From: Natronococcus amylolyticus DSM 10524
GTDB taxonomy: Archaea > Halobacteriota > Halobacteria > Halobacteriales > Natrialbaceae
Assembly: GCF_000337675.1 (NCBI RefSeq)
Contig: NZ_AOIB01000013.1
Location: 317,697-381,696, forward strand
Direction of reading: 5' to 3'
Length of the DNA stretch: 64,000 bases
Below the pieces are notes generated by a model that was not told where the DNA came from, did not search any database, and worked only from the letters and a program-made list of their open reading frames with translations. The position numbers were made by a program, and so were the translations under genes. Positions 36,037 to 45,900 of the stretch are shown here, piece by piece (within the stretch, counting starts at the first letter, position 1; the number at the start of each line of letters is the position of its first letter).

Positions 36037-37356
36037 GTGATCGCAATCGTCGAGAGCCGCGCCGATCGTGCCTCCGTCCATATCTGTGAGCAGCTTCGCT
36101 CGCTCACCGACTGGATCGAACGCGAGGACCCCGACCGTCCCGCGGCCGACGGCGGCGGCACGTACTACTGCCTCGAGGGCGCCGAACTGCGCTCGTTCGA
36201 CGACCTCCACCTCGACCTCGAGCGCCCTGCCGAAGCCTTCGACTGCGACCCCGAGCTACTGGTGTTCGCCTCCCGCCACTCCGGCGACACCGGCGCCCTG
36301 CTGACGGGCCACTTCACAGGCAACTTCGGCTCCGCGGAGTTCGGCGGCGAGGACGACGCCCTCGCCGAGGCCTGCCCGAACGCCCTCGCCGAGTTGCTCG
36401 CTGCCTTCGAGGCCTACGCGCCCGAGGGATACGACGTCGGGATGGAGTGTACCCACCACGGCCCGAGCGACGTCGGCTGTCCCTCGCTGTTCGCGGAGCT
36501 CGGAAGCGACGACGAGCAGTGGGACGACCCCGACGGCGCCGCGGCCGTCGCGCGGGCGATCCTCGAGCTCCGCGGGGTCGACGCCCACCGCGACAGGCAG
36601 GTCGTCGGCTTCGGGGGCAACCACTACGCGCCCCGCTTCCAGCGGGTCGTCGAGGACACCGAGTGGGCGGTCGGCCACATCGCGGCCGACTGGGTCCTCG
36701 AGTCGATGGGCCACCCCGAGACCCACCGCGAGGTCATCGAGCGAGCCTTCGAGGCGAGCGGTGCCGACCTCGTAGTTCTCGACGGCGAGTGGCCCGTCCT
36801 CGAGGACCTTCTCGACGACCTCGACCGTCGGATCGTCGGCGAGACCTGGCTGCGCGCGGTCGGCGACCGCCCGCTCGAGCTCGTCGACGCCGTCGAGTCC
36901 GAACTCGGTCGCGTCGAGGAGGGGGTTCGCTTCGGCGACCGCCGCGAGGAGTCGTTCGTCGTCCGCGAGCTGCCGGCCGACTTGCTCGAGACCGCCCAGG
37001 GGATCGACCCCGACCGGGTCCGGAAGCTGGTCGAACGCCACGCGGTCGCCTTCGAGACCGAGAACGCCGGCAGCCGCGTCGGAAGCCGCGTCGCCCTCCC
37101 CGACTCCGGGATGAAACGGGAGCTTATCGAGGCCGTCGCCGACGTCCTCGAGGCGAAGTTCGAGCGCGTCGCGGTCGAGGACGACGCCGTCGTCGCCGAA
37201 GAGCTGGCGTTCGACCCCGAGCTCGCCCGGACCCTCGGCGTCCCCGAGGGGCCGGCGTTCGGCGCACTCTCGAGCGGGGAGGCGGTGACCGTCGACGGCG
37301 AACGGATCGACCCCGAGGTCGTCCACCGCGAGCGCACCCACCGGTTCGAGTACTGA
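36037..37356 (+). CDS. dtdA: D-aminoacyl-tRNA deacylase (DtdA, archaeal type)
   Basis: 439 aa with a GTG start. The N-terminal domain has LVFASRHSGDTGALLTGHFTG (in part) and MECTHHGPSDVGCPSLFAELGS, the DTD2/DUF516 signatures, and IGFGGNHYAPRF-like VVGFGGNHYAPRF. It hydrolyses D-amino acids from mischarged tRNA. The C-terminal ~150 residues form a second domain present in the haloarchaeal versions. It stands 157 bases before ftsZ1 on the same strand. Confidence 0.88.
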   Translation: MIAIVESRADRASVHICEQLRSLTDWIEREDPDRPAADGGGTYYCLEGAELRSFDDLHLDLERPAEAFDCDPELLVFASRHSGDTGALLTGHFTGNFGSAEFGGEDDALAEACPNALAELLAAFEAYAPEGYDVGMECTHHGPSDVGCPSLFAELGSDDEQWDDPDGAAAVARAILELRGVDAHRDRQVVGFGGNHYAPRFQRVVEDTEWAVGHIAADWVLESMGHPETHREVIERAFEASGADLVVLDGEWPVLEDLLDDLDRRIVGETWLRAVGDRPLELVDAVESELGRVEEGVRFGDRREESFVVRELPADLLETAQGIDPDRVRKLVERHAVAFETENAGSRVGSRVALPDSGMKRELIEAVADVLEAKFERVAVEDDAVVAEELAFDPELARTLGVPEGPAFGALSSGEAVTVDGERIDPEVVHRERTHRFEY

Positions 37357-37513
37357 CCGGTCCGGTTCCGGAGGGAAGTTTCCGGTTGGTCCACCGTGGC
37401 TTGCGGTGGATCGGTTCTCGACTCCCGACACGTAACCCCGCCTTATCCCGCCTCCGGGCGCCTGACGTGTAGGGGAAAGGTAATTATGCTCCATCTACTA
37501 CTGGCTCCCAGGA

Positions 37514-38695
37514 ATGGACTCTCTTATCGAAGACGCGATCGACGAGGCCGAGAACGCGGAGGGGAACGTCCCCGACGCGTCGGGGTCGGACCGGTCGAGC
37601 GCGAACGGCGTCGACAACAGCGGCACGATGACCGACGACGAACTCGAGGACGTTCTGCAGGATCTCCAGACCGACATCACGGTCGTCGGCTGCGGCGGCG
37701 CTGGCGGCAACACCGTCAACCGCATGCACGAGGAGGGGATCCACGGAGCGAAGCTCGTCGCCGCGAACACCGACGTCCAGCACTTAGTCGAGATCGAGGC
37801 CGACACCAAGATCCTGATGGGCGAGGACAAGACCGGTGGCCGGGGCGCCGGCTCGCTCCCGCAGGTCGGCGAGGAGGCCGCCCTCGAGAGCCAGGAGGAC
37901 ATCACCGGCGCGATCGACGGCTCCGACATGGTCTTCGTCACCGCCGGACTCGGCGGCGGCACCGGAACCGGCTCGGCGCCCGTCGTCGCGAAGGCGGCTC
38001 GTGAGTCCGGAGCGCTCACGATCTCGATCGTCACCACGCCGTTTACCGCGGAGGGAGAGGTCCGCAGAACCAACGCCGAGGCCGGCCTCGAGCGTCTCCG
38101 GGACGTTTCCGATACCGTCATCGTCGTCCCCAACGACCGCCTGCTCGACTCCGTGGGCAAGCTGCCCGTCCGACAGGCGTTCAAGGTCTCCGACGAGGTC
38201 CTGATGCGCTCGGTGAAGGGGATCACCGAGCTGATTACGAAGCCCGGCCTCGTCAACCTCGACTTCGCCGACGTTCGGACCGTCATGGAACGCGGCGGGG
38301 TCGCCATGATCGGCCTCGGCGAGTCCGACTCCGAAGCGAAGGCCGAGGACTCGGTCAAGACCGCGCTGCGCTCGCCGCTTCTGGACGTTGACATCTCCGG
38401 GGCGACCTCCGCGCTGGTCAACGTCACCGGTGGCAACGACATGTCCATCGAGGAAGCGGAGGGCGTCGTCGAGGAGATCTACGACCGGATCGACCCCGAC
38501 GCCCGCATCATCTGGGGGACCTCGATCGACGAGAGCCTCGAGGGCAGCATGCGGACGATGATCGTCGTCACGGGCGTCGAGTCGCCACAGATCTACGGCA
38601 ACGGTGACGAGGAGCCGACCCAGCCCGAACGCGGCTCCCAGGCTCGAGGTCGGGGCGGCGCTCGCGGCGAGGACGACATCGATTTCGTCAACTAA
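37514..38695 (+). CDS. ftsZ1: Cell-division GTPase FtsZ1
   Basis: 393 aa. The tubulin signature GGGTGTG is at 147-153; [14 protein letters not shown] and [15 protein letters not shown] are at the GTP-binding start, and the T7 loop is [14 protein letters not shown]. The long N-terminal extension (about 50 residues, starting [13 protein letters not shown]) matches haloarchaeal FtsZ1 rather than FtsZ2. It assembles the midcell ring scaffold. TATA-like TAATTATG lies near 37480, about 30 bases upstream. The C-terminus is Gly/Arg-rich and ends GEDDIDFVN. Confidence 0.93.
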   Translation: MDSLIEDAIDEAENAEGNVPDASGSDRSSANGVDNSGTMTDDELEDVLQDLQTDITVVGCGGAGGNTVNRMHEEGIHGAKLVAANTDVQHLVEIEADTKILMGEDKTGGRGAGSLPQVGEEAALESQEDITGAIDGSDMVFVTAGLGGGTGTGSAPVVAKAARESGALTISIVTTPFTAEGEVRRTNAEAGLERLRDVSDTVIVVPNDRLLDSVGKLPVRQAFKVSDEVLMRSVKGITELITKPGLVNLDFADVRTVMERGGVAMIGLGESDSEAKAEDSVKTALRSPLLDVDISGATSALVNVTGGNDMSIEEAEGVVEEIYDRIDPDARIIWGTSIDESLEGSMRTMIVVTGVESPQIYGNGDEEPTQPERGSQARGRGGARGEDDIDFVN

Positions 38696-39077
38696 TCGCC
38701 GGACTCCTCGAACCTTCTCCGCAGAACTCGGCGATCGACGGGGCCACCGCACGGACCGCCGTCCGTCAGCTTCGGCCACTCTAGTAGATAGTAGCGCGGT
38801 TTCGGTATTCAACCTCGAGCCCGAAACTGAAACTGGCCATTCGCTAACTACGTCTGCCCACGTACCTTTTTCCGCCTCGGGATTCCTCACTGCGTTCGGA
38901 ACCGCTCGGCGCAAAAATCTACGCTAAAAAGGCCGCTCGCTTCCCGCTGGTCGCTCGCGGGTGCTGCGCTTGTGACACTACCGCGGTGGTACCGCCTTCG
39001 CCTGTATGCAGCGCGAGTTTTCCGGGGACCTCCGAATAACGAGATCGTACTCCCAACTACTGTTACAGCAAATCGTC
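38696..39077. other. Gene-free interval between convergent ftsZ1 and ferredoxin
   Basis: 382 bases with no acceptable gene. It holds a GC-rich region with repeats of the words CGCTCGG/CGCTCG and a few A-runs (CAAAAATCTACGCTAAAAAGG near 38912-38932). It may contain the terminators of both genes. I see nothing else. Confidence 0.45.
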
Positions 39078-39404
39078 TCAGTCGTCGGCCGTCACCGGCT
39101 CGTCGCCCGCGAGGTCGTCCTCGATGCTCGGGGGATACTTCCCGCGCTCGAGTTTCAGATCCGACTGCGGCCGGGCCATGCAGGTCAGCGCGTAGTTCTC
39201 GGCTTCCTCCTCGGTGAACCCTCGCGCCGCGGGCTGGGTGACCTCCCCCTCGAGGATCTCGGCGGTACAGGCCAGACACATCCCGACCCGACAGGAGAAC
39301 TCCTGGGCGATCCCCTCCTCGAGACAGCGGCTGAGGATCGTCTCCTTGTCTGTGCAGGTGATCGTCTCCCCCGTGCCGACGAACTCGACGGTGTACTCGG
39401 TCAT
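39078..39404 (-). CDS. Plant-type 2Fe-2S ferredoxin
   Basis: 108 aa from ATG 39404. Cluster ligands: C38, C43, C46 (CRVGMCLAC) and C75. It lacks the acidic N-terminal insertion of the main haloarchaeal ferredoxin and ends with an acidic tail. It is a one-electron carrier; its partner is not evident. A TATA-like TAATAAAG stretch is upstream. It is divergent from the geranylgeranyl reductase gene, which itself uses reduced ferredoxin in some archaea. Confidence 0.88.
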   Translation of the reverse strand: MTEYTVEFVGTGETITCTDKETILSRCLEEGIAQEFSCRVGMCLACTAEILEGEVTQPAARGFTEEEAENYALTCMARPQSDLKLERGKYPPSIEDDLAGDEPVTADD

Positions 39405-39527
39405 ACGGAGCGATACGAACGACCCCGACAAAACTCTTTATTAGCTCTGTTGTGGCGGATTCGCCGTTGTCGGCCCGCCGAAGCGCACATAAAACGTTTT
39501 CTTACCCCGCAGTTCACACTGTTCCAT

Positions 39528-40931
39528 ATGAATACGCAGGAGCAGTCGGCCGTCGAGACGTCGGGGACACGATCGGCGGACGTGGTCGTCGTCGGCGCCG
39601 GCACCGCCGGCAGCTACGCCGCAGCCACCGTCGCACGCGAGGGGTACGACGTCGTCCTCCTCGAGCGCAAATCGGAGGACGAGGCGGGCCACATCGCCTG
39701 CGGGGACGCCCTGAAGGGCGCGGCGGACTTCCCCGACGCGATCCCCCGGTCCCAGATCGAGCCCGCGTTCACGAACACCGACGTCGACCACGGCCGATTC
39801 GAGATTCCCCAGGAGGACACCGTCCTCGAGATCCCGATCCCGGGAGAGCTGGCCGTCGTCGACCGCTGGGAGTACGGTAAGCTCGTTATCGAGGGTGCCG
39901 CGAACGCGGGCGCGGAGATCCACTACGACACCGTCGTCCAGAACGTCACGCAGGCCGAGGACGGCCGCGTCACGGGCGTTCGGGCGAGGCGGAAGGGCGA
40001 ACCGCTCGAGTACGAGGCCGAGGTCGTCATCGACGCGGCGGGCTCGCTGTCGGTGCTCCAGGACCACGTCGACTTCTCGGAGTCGACGTTCGATACGAAC
40101 GTCAACTACACCCACTTCTGTTCGGGCTACCGCGAGGTCGTCACCGTCGACGACCCCGTCGAGTGGTCCGACGCGCTGGTGTTCAAGCCGACCGATCGCG
40201 CGGCGGGCTACCTCTGGTACTTCCCTCGCACCGAGACCGAGATCAACGTCGGCCTGGGCTTCCAGATGACCGAGGAGCCGATGAAGCTCGTCGAGAGCCT
40301 GAAACGCGACCTCCGGAGCCGACCGGAGTTCGAGGGGGCACAGGTCGACGACAAACTCGGCGCCGCGCTCCCGACGCGTCGGCCCTACGACTCCGCGGTT
40401 CATCCGGGCTACATGGCCGTCGGCGATGCGGCTGGCCACGTCAACCCCACGACGGGCGGGGGGATCGCCGGCGCGGCCTACGCCGGCAAGTACGCCGCCG
40501 AGGCCGCCGTCGAGGGGATCGAGGCCGGCGACGTCGGCGAACGAGCCCTCTGGGAGTATAACCAGCAGGTGATGGACCACTTTGGCGCCCGCTACGCCGC
40601 GCTGGACGTCTACAACGTTCTCTCGACGGCCGTCGACGTCGACGACCTCATGGGGCTGCTCGCGGCGATGCCCGGCGACAAGCTCGCCGAGGCGCTGTAC
40701 TCGGGCAGCACGGACATCGGCACGAAACTCAAGCTCGAGGCGATGCTCAAGAGCCGCGACCACTGGGGGACGATCTGGACCCTCTACCGGACGAAACAGT
40801 GTGCGGACGACCTGCTCGAGCACTACGGTCACTACCCCTCGCATCCCGGCGCGCTCGACAGCTGGCAGGATCGCCGCGACGACCTGATGGAGGCGGTGTA
40901 CGAGACGACTGGTGCCGATCCCAAGTACTAG
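39528..40931 (+). CDS. Geranylgeranyl reductase family protein
   Basis: 467 aa from ATG 39528. FAD loop GAGTAG is at 23-28 and the second FAD motif is YMAVGDAAGHVNPTTGGGIAGAAYAG. YLWYFPRTETEINVGLGF is typical of digeranylgeranylglycerophospholipid reductase. It saturates the isoprenoid chains of archaeal membrane lipids. The divergent ferredoxin gene (124 bases away) could be the electron source; that is inference from the neighbourhood. Confidence 0.85.
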   Translation: MNTQEQSAVETSGTRSADVVVVGAGTAGSYAAATVAREGYDVVLLERKSEDEAGHIACGDALKGAADFPDAIPRSQIEPAFTNTDVDHGRFEIPQEDTVLEIPIPGELAVVDRWEYGKLVIEGAANAGAEIHYDTVVQNVTQAEDGRVTGVRARRKGEPLEYEAEVVIDAAGSLSVLQDHVDFSESTFDTNVNYTHFCSGYREVVTVDDPVEWSDALVFKPTDRAAGYLWYFPRTETEINVGLGFQMTEEPMKLVESLKRDLRSRPEFEGAQVDDKLGAALPTRRPYDSAVHPGYMAVGDAAGHVNPTTGGGIAGAAYAGKYAAEAAVEGIEAGDVGERALWEYNQQVMDHFGARYAALDVYNVLSTAVDVDDLMGLLAAMPGDKLAEALYSGSTDIGTKLKLEAMLKSRDHWGTIWTLYRTKQCADDLLEHYGHYPSHPGALDSWQDRRDDLMEAVYETTGADPKY

Positions 40932-41119
40932 AGTCGCGGCCCTTCGCTCGGCGAGCGACGCAGCTGTGACGCAGTGTTGTCGCTCCGAGGCGCTCTACTC
41001 GCTGACTCCCCTCTCGGGTAATCGTCGCGTGCTCGGGACACACGGGAAACTCGTTGCCCGCCAGATCCCACGTTAAACCGGTCTCGCGACTTCTCGTCTT
41101 CCTACCTCGTTAGGGATGA

Positions 41120-41128
41120 TCGATAATA
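41120..41128 (+). promoter_or_regulatory. TATA-like box before the DUF4397 gene
   Basis: GATAATATT lies about 26 bases before ATG 41152, the expected spacing for a leaderless transcript. It supports 41152 over the further upstream in-frame ATG at 41116, which would lie inside this box. Confidence 0.5.
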
Positions 41129-41151
41129 TTGCGAACGCCCAACATGTGTCT

Positions 41152-42126
41152 ATGTCGCAAGGACATACCCGCAGACGCACGCTAACGCTGATCGGAGCCA
41201 CCGGAGCCGGACTGGTTGCGGCCAGTTTCAGCGGGACGAGCGACGAGCACGGGGGGGACGACGACGAGTACGATGACCACGACGATCACGACGATGAGTA
41301 CGACGACCACGACGACGAAGGGGAGGTCGCGCAGGTACGAGCAGCCCATCTCTCGCCGGACGCGCCGAACGTCGACGTGAGCGTCGAGGGCGACACCGTC
41401 CTCGAGGACGTGCCGTTCCGCGCGGTCAGCGAGTATCTCGAGCTGCCGGTCGGAACCGCGAGCGTCGCGATCTCGGCGGCGGAGGATCCCGATACGGTGG
41501 TTTTCGACGAGGAGCTCGAGCTCGCCGAGGGCGCGTTCACGATCGCCGCGCTAGGCGAACTGAGCGAGGAGAACCAGCCGTTCGAACCGGCCGTTCTCGA
41601 GGACGACCTGAGCGACCCCGGCGAGGACGCCCGGGTTCGCCTCGTCCACGCCTCGCCCGACGCGCCGGCCGTCGACGTCACCGTCGACGACGGCGAGATG
41701 GTGCTGTTCGAGGACGTCGCCTTCGGCGAGGCAGGGGCGCTCGAAGTACCGCCAGGTGACTACTGCCTCGAAGTGCGACCCGCGACGGAGTGCAACGACG
41801 GCGACGTCGTCGCGACCTTCGAAGTCAGCCCCGAAGCCGGGAACGTCTACTCCGCGTTCGCGGTCGGCTACCTCGACCCCGACGCCGCGCCCGCTGACGA
41901 ACCGTTCGACCTCGAGGTCGTCCTCGACGCCGCGGCCGACGACGAGGACGAAATGGACGAGGAAGACCACGACCACGACGAAGAAGACGACTACGACGAC
42001 GAGGAGGAACACGACCACGACGACTACGACGAAGAAGACGATTACGATGACGAGGACGAAATGGACGAAGAAGACCATGACCACGACGAAGACGACGATT
42101 ACGACGACCACGACGACGACTACTGA
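41152..42126 (+). CDS. Tat-exported DUF4397 protein with Asp/His/Glu-rich tails
   Basis: 324 aa. A twin-arginine signal (HTRRRTLTLIGATGAG) starts it. Residues 34-57 are a run of Asp, His, Tyr and Glu. Two DUF4397 repeats follow (VRAAHLSPDAPNVDVSV, then VRLVHASPDAPAVDVTV). The last ~66 residues (259-324) are again almost only Asp, Glu, His and Tyr, with a duplicated EMDEEDHDHDE segment. DUF4397 is an extracellular beta-sandwich of unknown role. The tails could bind divalent metal or simply keep the protein soluble in salt. No anchor is visible. Confidence 0.8.
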   Translation: MSQGHTRRRTLTLIGATGAGLVAASFSGTSDEHGGDDDEYDDHDDHDDEYDDHDDEGEVAQVRAAHLSPDAPNVDVSVEGDTVLEDVPFRAVSEYLELPVGTASVAISAAEDPDTVVFDEELELAEGAFTIAALGELSEENQPFEPAVLEDDLSDPGEDARVRLVHASPDAPAVDVTVDDGEMVLFEDVAFGEAGALEVPPGDYCLEVRPATECNDGDVVATFEVSPEAGNVYSAFAVGYLDPDAAPADEPFDLEVVLDAAADDEDEMDEEDHDHDEEDDYDDEEEHDHDDYDEEDDYDDEDEMDEEDHDHDEDDDYDDHDDDY

Positions 42127-42286
42127 TCGGCCGACACTGACGCCGTCTTCGACCGTCTGAGACGGCCGATCGACCGCTACCGGTTCGCCCGAGGACGGTT
42201 CATCCCTGTTCCCGCGCGGACCGTAACGTCTCGCTACGGTTCGAATCGTCCCGTTCGCTTTTGTTCTCGCGTCGCTGGACTTCGGT

Positions 42287-44035
42287 ATGGGTACGAACGT
42301 TCGCCGTCGGGAGTTGCTGGCAGCGAGCGCCGGAGCCGGCGCCGCGGGTCTCGCCGGCTGTGCCGGCTTCTCGAGCGACGGACCCGAAGAACAGTCGGAG
42401 GGAGACCAGCGGGCCGTCGTCTCCCAGCACCACCTGGCGACCGAGGCCGGCCTCGAGACTCTCGAGGCGGGCGGGACAGCAGCCGATGCCGCCGTTGCGG
42501 TCGCCGCCGCCCTGAGCGTCGTCGAACCCTGGTTCTCTTCGGCGCTCGGCGGGGGGACCTGGGCGCTGTACTACGACGCCGAGGCCGACGAGGTGACCAG
42601 TCTGGACGGCGTCGGCCCCGTCGGACTCGAGGCGACGCCCGAGGACTACGAGGAGCGCGCGGACGAGGCGGGGATCCACCAGGCCGTCGTCCCTGGCGCC
42701 TGGGACGGCTGGATGCTGTGGCTCGCCGAGTACGGCGATCTCGATCTCGGGGACGTCCTCGAGCCCGCGATCGCGTTCGCCCGAGAGGGGTATCCCGCCA
42801 GCTCGGAGATGGAGGGCTGGCTCGCCGACGAGGCCGAACTGATCGTGGATCGACCCGCTGCGGCCGAGATCTACCACGACGACGGGGAGCTCCTCGAGGA
42901 GGGCGACACCGTCACCCAGGACGCGATGGCGGACACGTTCGAATCGCTCGCCGACGCCTACGCCGACGGGGACGACCGGTTGGACGGGATCCGGGCCGCG
43001 CGGGACTACTTCTATCGGGGACCGATCGCCGAGGCCATCGTCGACCACTCCGACGAACACGGCGGCTACCTGACCCTCGAGGAGTTCCACGAGTTCGAAG
43101 CCGAGATCGTCGAGCCACTCTCGATCGCGTACGACGAGGACATCGAGGTCTACCAGAACCCGCCGAACAGCCAAGGGATCACGCAGCTGCTGGCGCTGAA
43201 CGTCCTGAAGGAGTACGACTTCGACGACCTCGAGCCCGACGACGCCGACGCGGTCCATCTCCAGGCCGAGGCGATCAAGCTCGCGTTCGCGGATCGGTAC
43301 CACCACGTCGGCGACCCCGATCGGGTCGACGTCCCTGTCGCGGACCTCCTCGGGGAGGAGTACGCCGCCGACCAGCGCGACCGGATCGACCCGGACGAGG
43401 CGATGGAGTGGCCGATCGACACCGGACTCGAGGAGACCGACGACGACCACACCACCACGTTCCACGTCGTCGACGACGACGGCAACGCGGCCGCGGTGAC
43501 GACCAGTCTGGGTGCCCAGTTCCTCGTGATCGGCGACACCGGGATCCACGTCAACAACCGCATGCGGATGCTCGCCCTCGAGGACGACGACCCGAACCGG
43601 CTGACGCCCGGCTACGAGGTGCGTCACACCTCGAACCCCTATATGACGCTTCGGGACGGCGACCCGTACGTGCTGGGCGGCGTCACCGGCGTCGACACCC
43701 AGCCACAGGGCCAGACCCAGCAGTTCCTCAACGTCGCAGAGTTCGGGCTGGACGCCCAGGCGGCGGTCGACCGCCCGCGGTTCGTCAGCACCGCCTTCCC
43801 CTCGACGGAGTACCCCTACGAGGCCGACGGCACCCTCCAGATCGAAACCGAGTTCCCCGAGCCCGTCCGCGAGGACCTCGAGGACAGAGGCCACGACCTC
43901 GAGGAGGGTGCCGGCATGTTTGGCACCGGGAACGCGATCGTCGTCGAGAACGACGACCTCCAGGTCGGCGCCGAGCCGCGACACTCCACCGCCGAGGGAG
44001 CGGTCTCGCGGGGGAGCGACAACGACTCGAGCTAA
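42287..44035 (+). CDS. Gamma-glutamyltransferase family lipoprotein
   Basis: 582 aa. RRRELLAAS (Tat-type) and LAGC (lipobox, C25) suggest an exported lipoprotein. The proenzyme landmarks are TAADAAVAVAAALSVVEPW and the N-terminal nucleophile threonine in DDHTTTFHVVDDDGN (self-cleavage site). NRLTPGYEVRHTSNPYM and YVLGGVTGVDTQPQGQ are weakly conserved substrate regions. It would transfer or hydrolyse gamma-glutamyl groups outside the cell, but the family also includes acylases and other hydrolases. Confidence 0.85.
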   Translation: MGTNVRRRELLAASAGAGAAGLAGCAGFSSDGPEEQSEGDQRAVVSQHHLATEAGLETLEAGGTAADAAVAVAAALSVVEPWFSSALGGGTWALYYDAEADEVTSLDGVGPVGLEATPEDYEERADEAGIHQAVVPGAWDGWMLWLAEYGDLDLGDVLEPAIAFAREGYPASSEMEGWLADEAELIVDRPAAAEIYHDDGELLEEGDTVTQDAMADTFESLADAYADGDDRLDGIRAARDYFYRGPIAEAIVDHSDEHGGYLTLEEFHEFEAEIVEPLSIAYDEDIEVYQNPPNSQGITQLLALNVLKEYDFDDLEPDDADAVHLQAEAIKLAFADRYHHVGDPDRVDVPVADLLGEEYAADQRDRIDPDEAMEWPIDTGLEETDDDHTTTFHVVDDDGNAAAVTTSLGAQFLVIGDTGIHVNNRMRMLALEDDDPNRLTPGYEVRHTSNPYMTLRDGDPYVLGGVTGVDTQPQGQTQQFLNVAEFGLDAQAAVDRPRFVSTAFPSTEYPYEADGTLQIETEFPEPVREDLEDRGHDLEEGAGMFGTGNAIVVENDDLQVGAEPRHSTAEGAVSRGSDNDSS

Positions 44036-44061
44036 GCGCTGACGGGCCCGCGGGCAGGTCC

Positions 44062-45729
44062 CTACGTGCGAATCCGGAGCCGATCGATCCGTCGCTCGGT
44101 CGCGGGGTGGGTCCCGAACAGTCCGCGAGCCACGAGGCGTCGCGTCCGATCGAAGAATCGCTGTTCCTCCCACGGCGGCGGAACGATCGAGAACGCCGCC
44201 GTTACATCCCGCTCCCGCAGATCCGACTCCGGGCGGCGCTCGAGGTCGGTGTCGAGCGTCTCGAGCGCGCTCGCCAGCCCCGCCGGATCGCCCGTGATCG
44301 CGACGGCCGCGTCGTCGGCCGCGTACTCCCGGCCGCGGGCGACGAACGCGACGGCGGCGCGGCTGACCGCGTTCGTAAGCATCGCCAACGGCTCGAGGAC
44401 GGGATTGAACCCGTACCGACCGGTCGCCGTCCGCGCGACGCTGCCGGGCGCCGACAGCGCGGTCAACACCGCCGCGTCGCGGTTCGCGACGTGGGCGAGC
44501 TCGTGAGCCAGCACGGCCTCGAATTCCCGGCCCTCGAGTGAGTTGACGATCCCTCGCGAGAGCACGATCGTCGACGTCGCGGGTCGGTAGCCGACGGCGA
44601 GCGCGGTCGGCGTCCGCCGATCGACGAGTCGGAGGTCGGGAACCGGAACGTCCGCCTGCCCGGCGAGGCGCGCAACGGTGGTCCGGATGTCGGCCAGTTC
44701 GCGGTCGTCCACAGTCGTTTCGGCGACCGAGTCGCGGTCGAGATCGCCCTCGAGCTCGAGGTTCCGGAGGACGGCGGCGTTGCCACCGAACTCGCCGCGA
44801 ATTGCGCCGACGAAGTGACCGCCGACGAACGCCGACGCGGCGACCGCGCCGACGGCGACGGCCAGCGCTTCGAACGGCCAGATCGTCGTCGCCGCGTAGC
44901 TTCCCAAGAGGAGGGCAGCGCCGACGAGCGCGACGAGAAGTGTCGGCCGCGGGCCGGGCGCGCGCTCGAGACCGGCGGCGATCTGTCGCGCCTCCTCCGC
45001 GATCCCGTGGTACGCCTTCTCCGGATCCACATCCTCGTCCCCGTCCTCAACGTACGCCACGAGCCGATTCCGGGCGACGTCGAGCGCGCCGGGGGCGAGT
45101 ATGGCGCCCAGACCGATCGCGACGAGGGCGACCACGAGCACGACGGCGAACAGCTCCGAGTACGCGAGACTCATGTAGCCGACGGCGAGGACGGCGACGA
45201 GCAGCTGGTCGCCCGCGGCGCTTCGTTCGAGTCGATCCGCGTCGTCGCTTCGCGAGCGGACCCAGACTCGAGCGGCCCAGACGTACGAGATCGTAAGCAG
45301 ATAGAAGGCACCGAACACGACGAGCGCGGCGAAGACGGGCGCGGGGAGGACGCCGGCCGCGAACGGCAGGACCGCGAGGGCGACGAGCAGCGAGGAGAGC
45401 AGGAGGACGTACGCGCCCAGCTCGACGACGCCCTCCGCGATCGGGTCGGATCGCACCGAATCCGCGTTCTCCCGGGCCGTCCGAAGCGATCGAAGAGCCA
45501 GCTCGACGGCGAACAGCGAGAGGGCGACGGCGGCGACCGCGAGGACCGTCGCGACTGGGACAGGGAGGACGAACGCGAGGACGTCGACCGCGTACCAGAC
45601 GAAGCCGGCGACCGGGACGGCGACGAGCACCAACCCGGCGCCGACGACGACGCCGACTAGCAGGAGACAGAGTGCCGAGGCGAGGGCCATGCGTGCCCAG
45701 AGACCGAGCCGGATGCGGGTCGAACTCAC
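44062..45729 (-). CDS. M48 family metalloprotease with a large membrane domain
   Basis: 555 aa. Many membrane helices occupy about the first 330 residues. The active site is AVLAHELAHVANRDA (HExxH) and the third ligand is in EYAADDAAVAITG. It belongs to the M48/HtpX-like group but is twice the HtpX length because of the N-terminal membrane part. A second M48 gene (htpX) is at 55502-56326. Convergent with the gamma-glutamyltransferase gene, 26 bases apart. Confidence 0.84.
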   Translation of the reverse strand: MSSTRIRLGLWARMALASALCLLLVGVVVGAGLVLVAVPVAGFVWYAVDVLAFVLPVPVATVLAVAAVALSLFAVELALRSLRTARENADSVRSDPIAEGVVELGAYVLLLSSLLVALAVLPFAAGVLPAPVFAALVVFGAFYLLTISYVWAARVWVRSRSDDADRLERSAAGDQLLVAVLAVGYMSLAYSELFAVVLVVALVAIGLGAILAPGALDVARNRLVAYVEDGDEDVDPEKAYHGIAEEARQIAAGLERAPGPRPTLLVALVGAALLLGSYAATTIWPFEALAVAVGAVAASAFVGGHFVGAIRGEFGGNAAVLRNLELEGDLDRDSVAETTVDDRELADIRTTVARLAGQADVPVPDLRLVDRRTPTALAVGYRPATSTIVLSRGIVNSLEGREFEAVLAHELAHVANRDAAVLTALSAPGSVARTATGRYGFNPVLEPLAMLTNAVSRAAVAFVARGREYAADDAAVAITGDPAGLASALETLDTDLERRPESDLRERDVTAAFSIVPPPWEEQRFFDRTRRLVARGLFGTHPATERRIDRLRIRT

Positions 45730-45900
45730 GGCTCGATCACGCTCCGGGAACGCGCTCGAGGGTCAGGGAACGAACAGCGGGGCTGCGGGCGAGGTCGCAT
45801 CACTACTCGACTGTTTCGATCGAGTGGCAATAAAGTTCATCCGGTAGACAGGTTCGTTTCGATCCGGCGTCGTAGTCAGCCGATTGCGGGGGGTGCGTCG

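Noticed and set aside
42225-42260. GGTTCGAATCGTCCC, resembling a tRNA T-arm
   Set aside because: No acceptor, D or anticodon stems can be folded around it; it lies in a promoter region.
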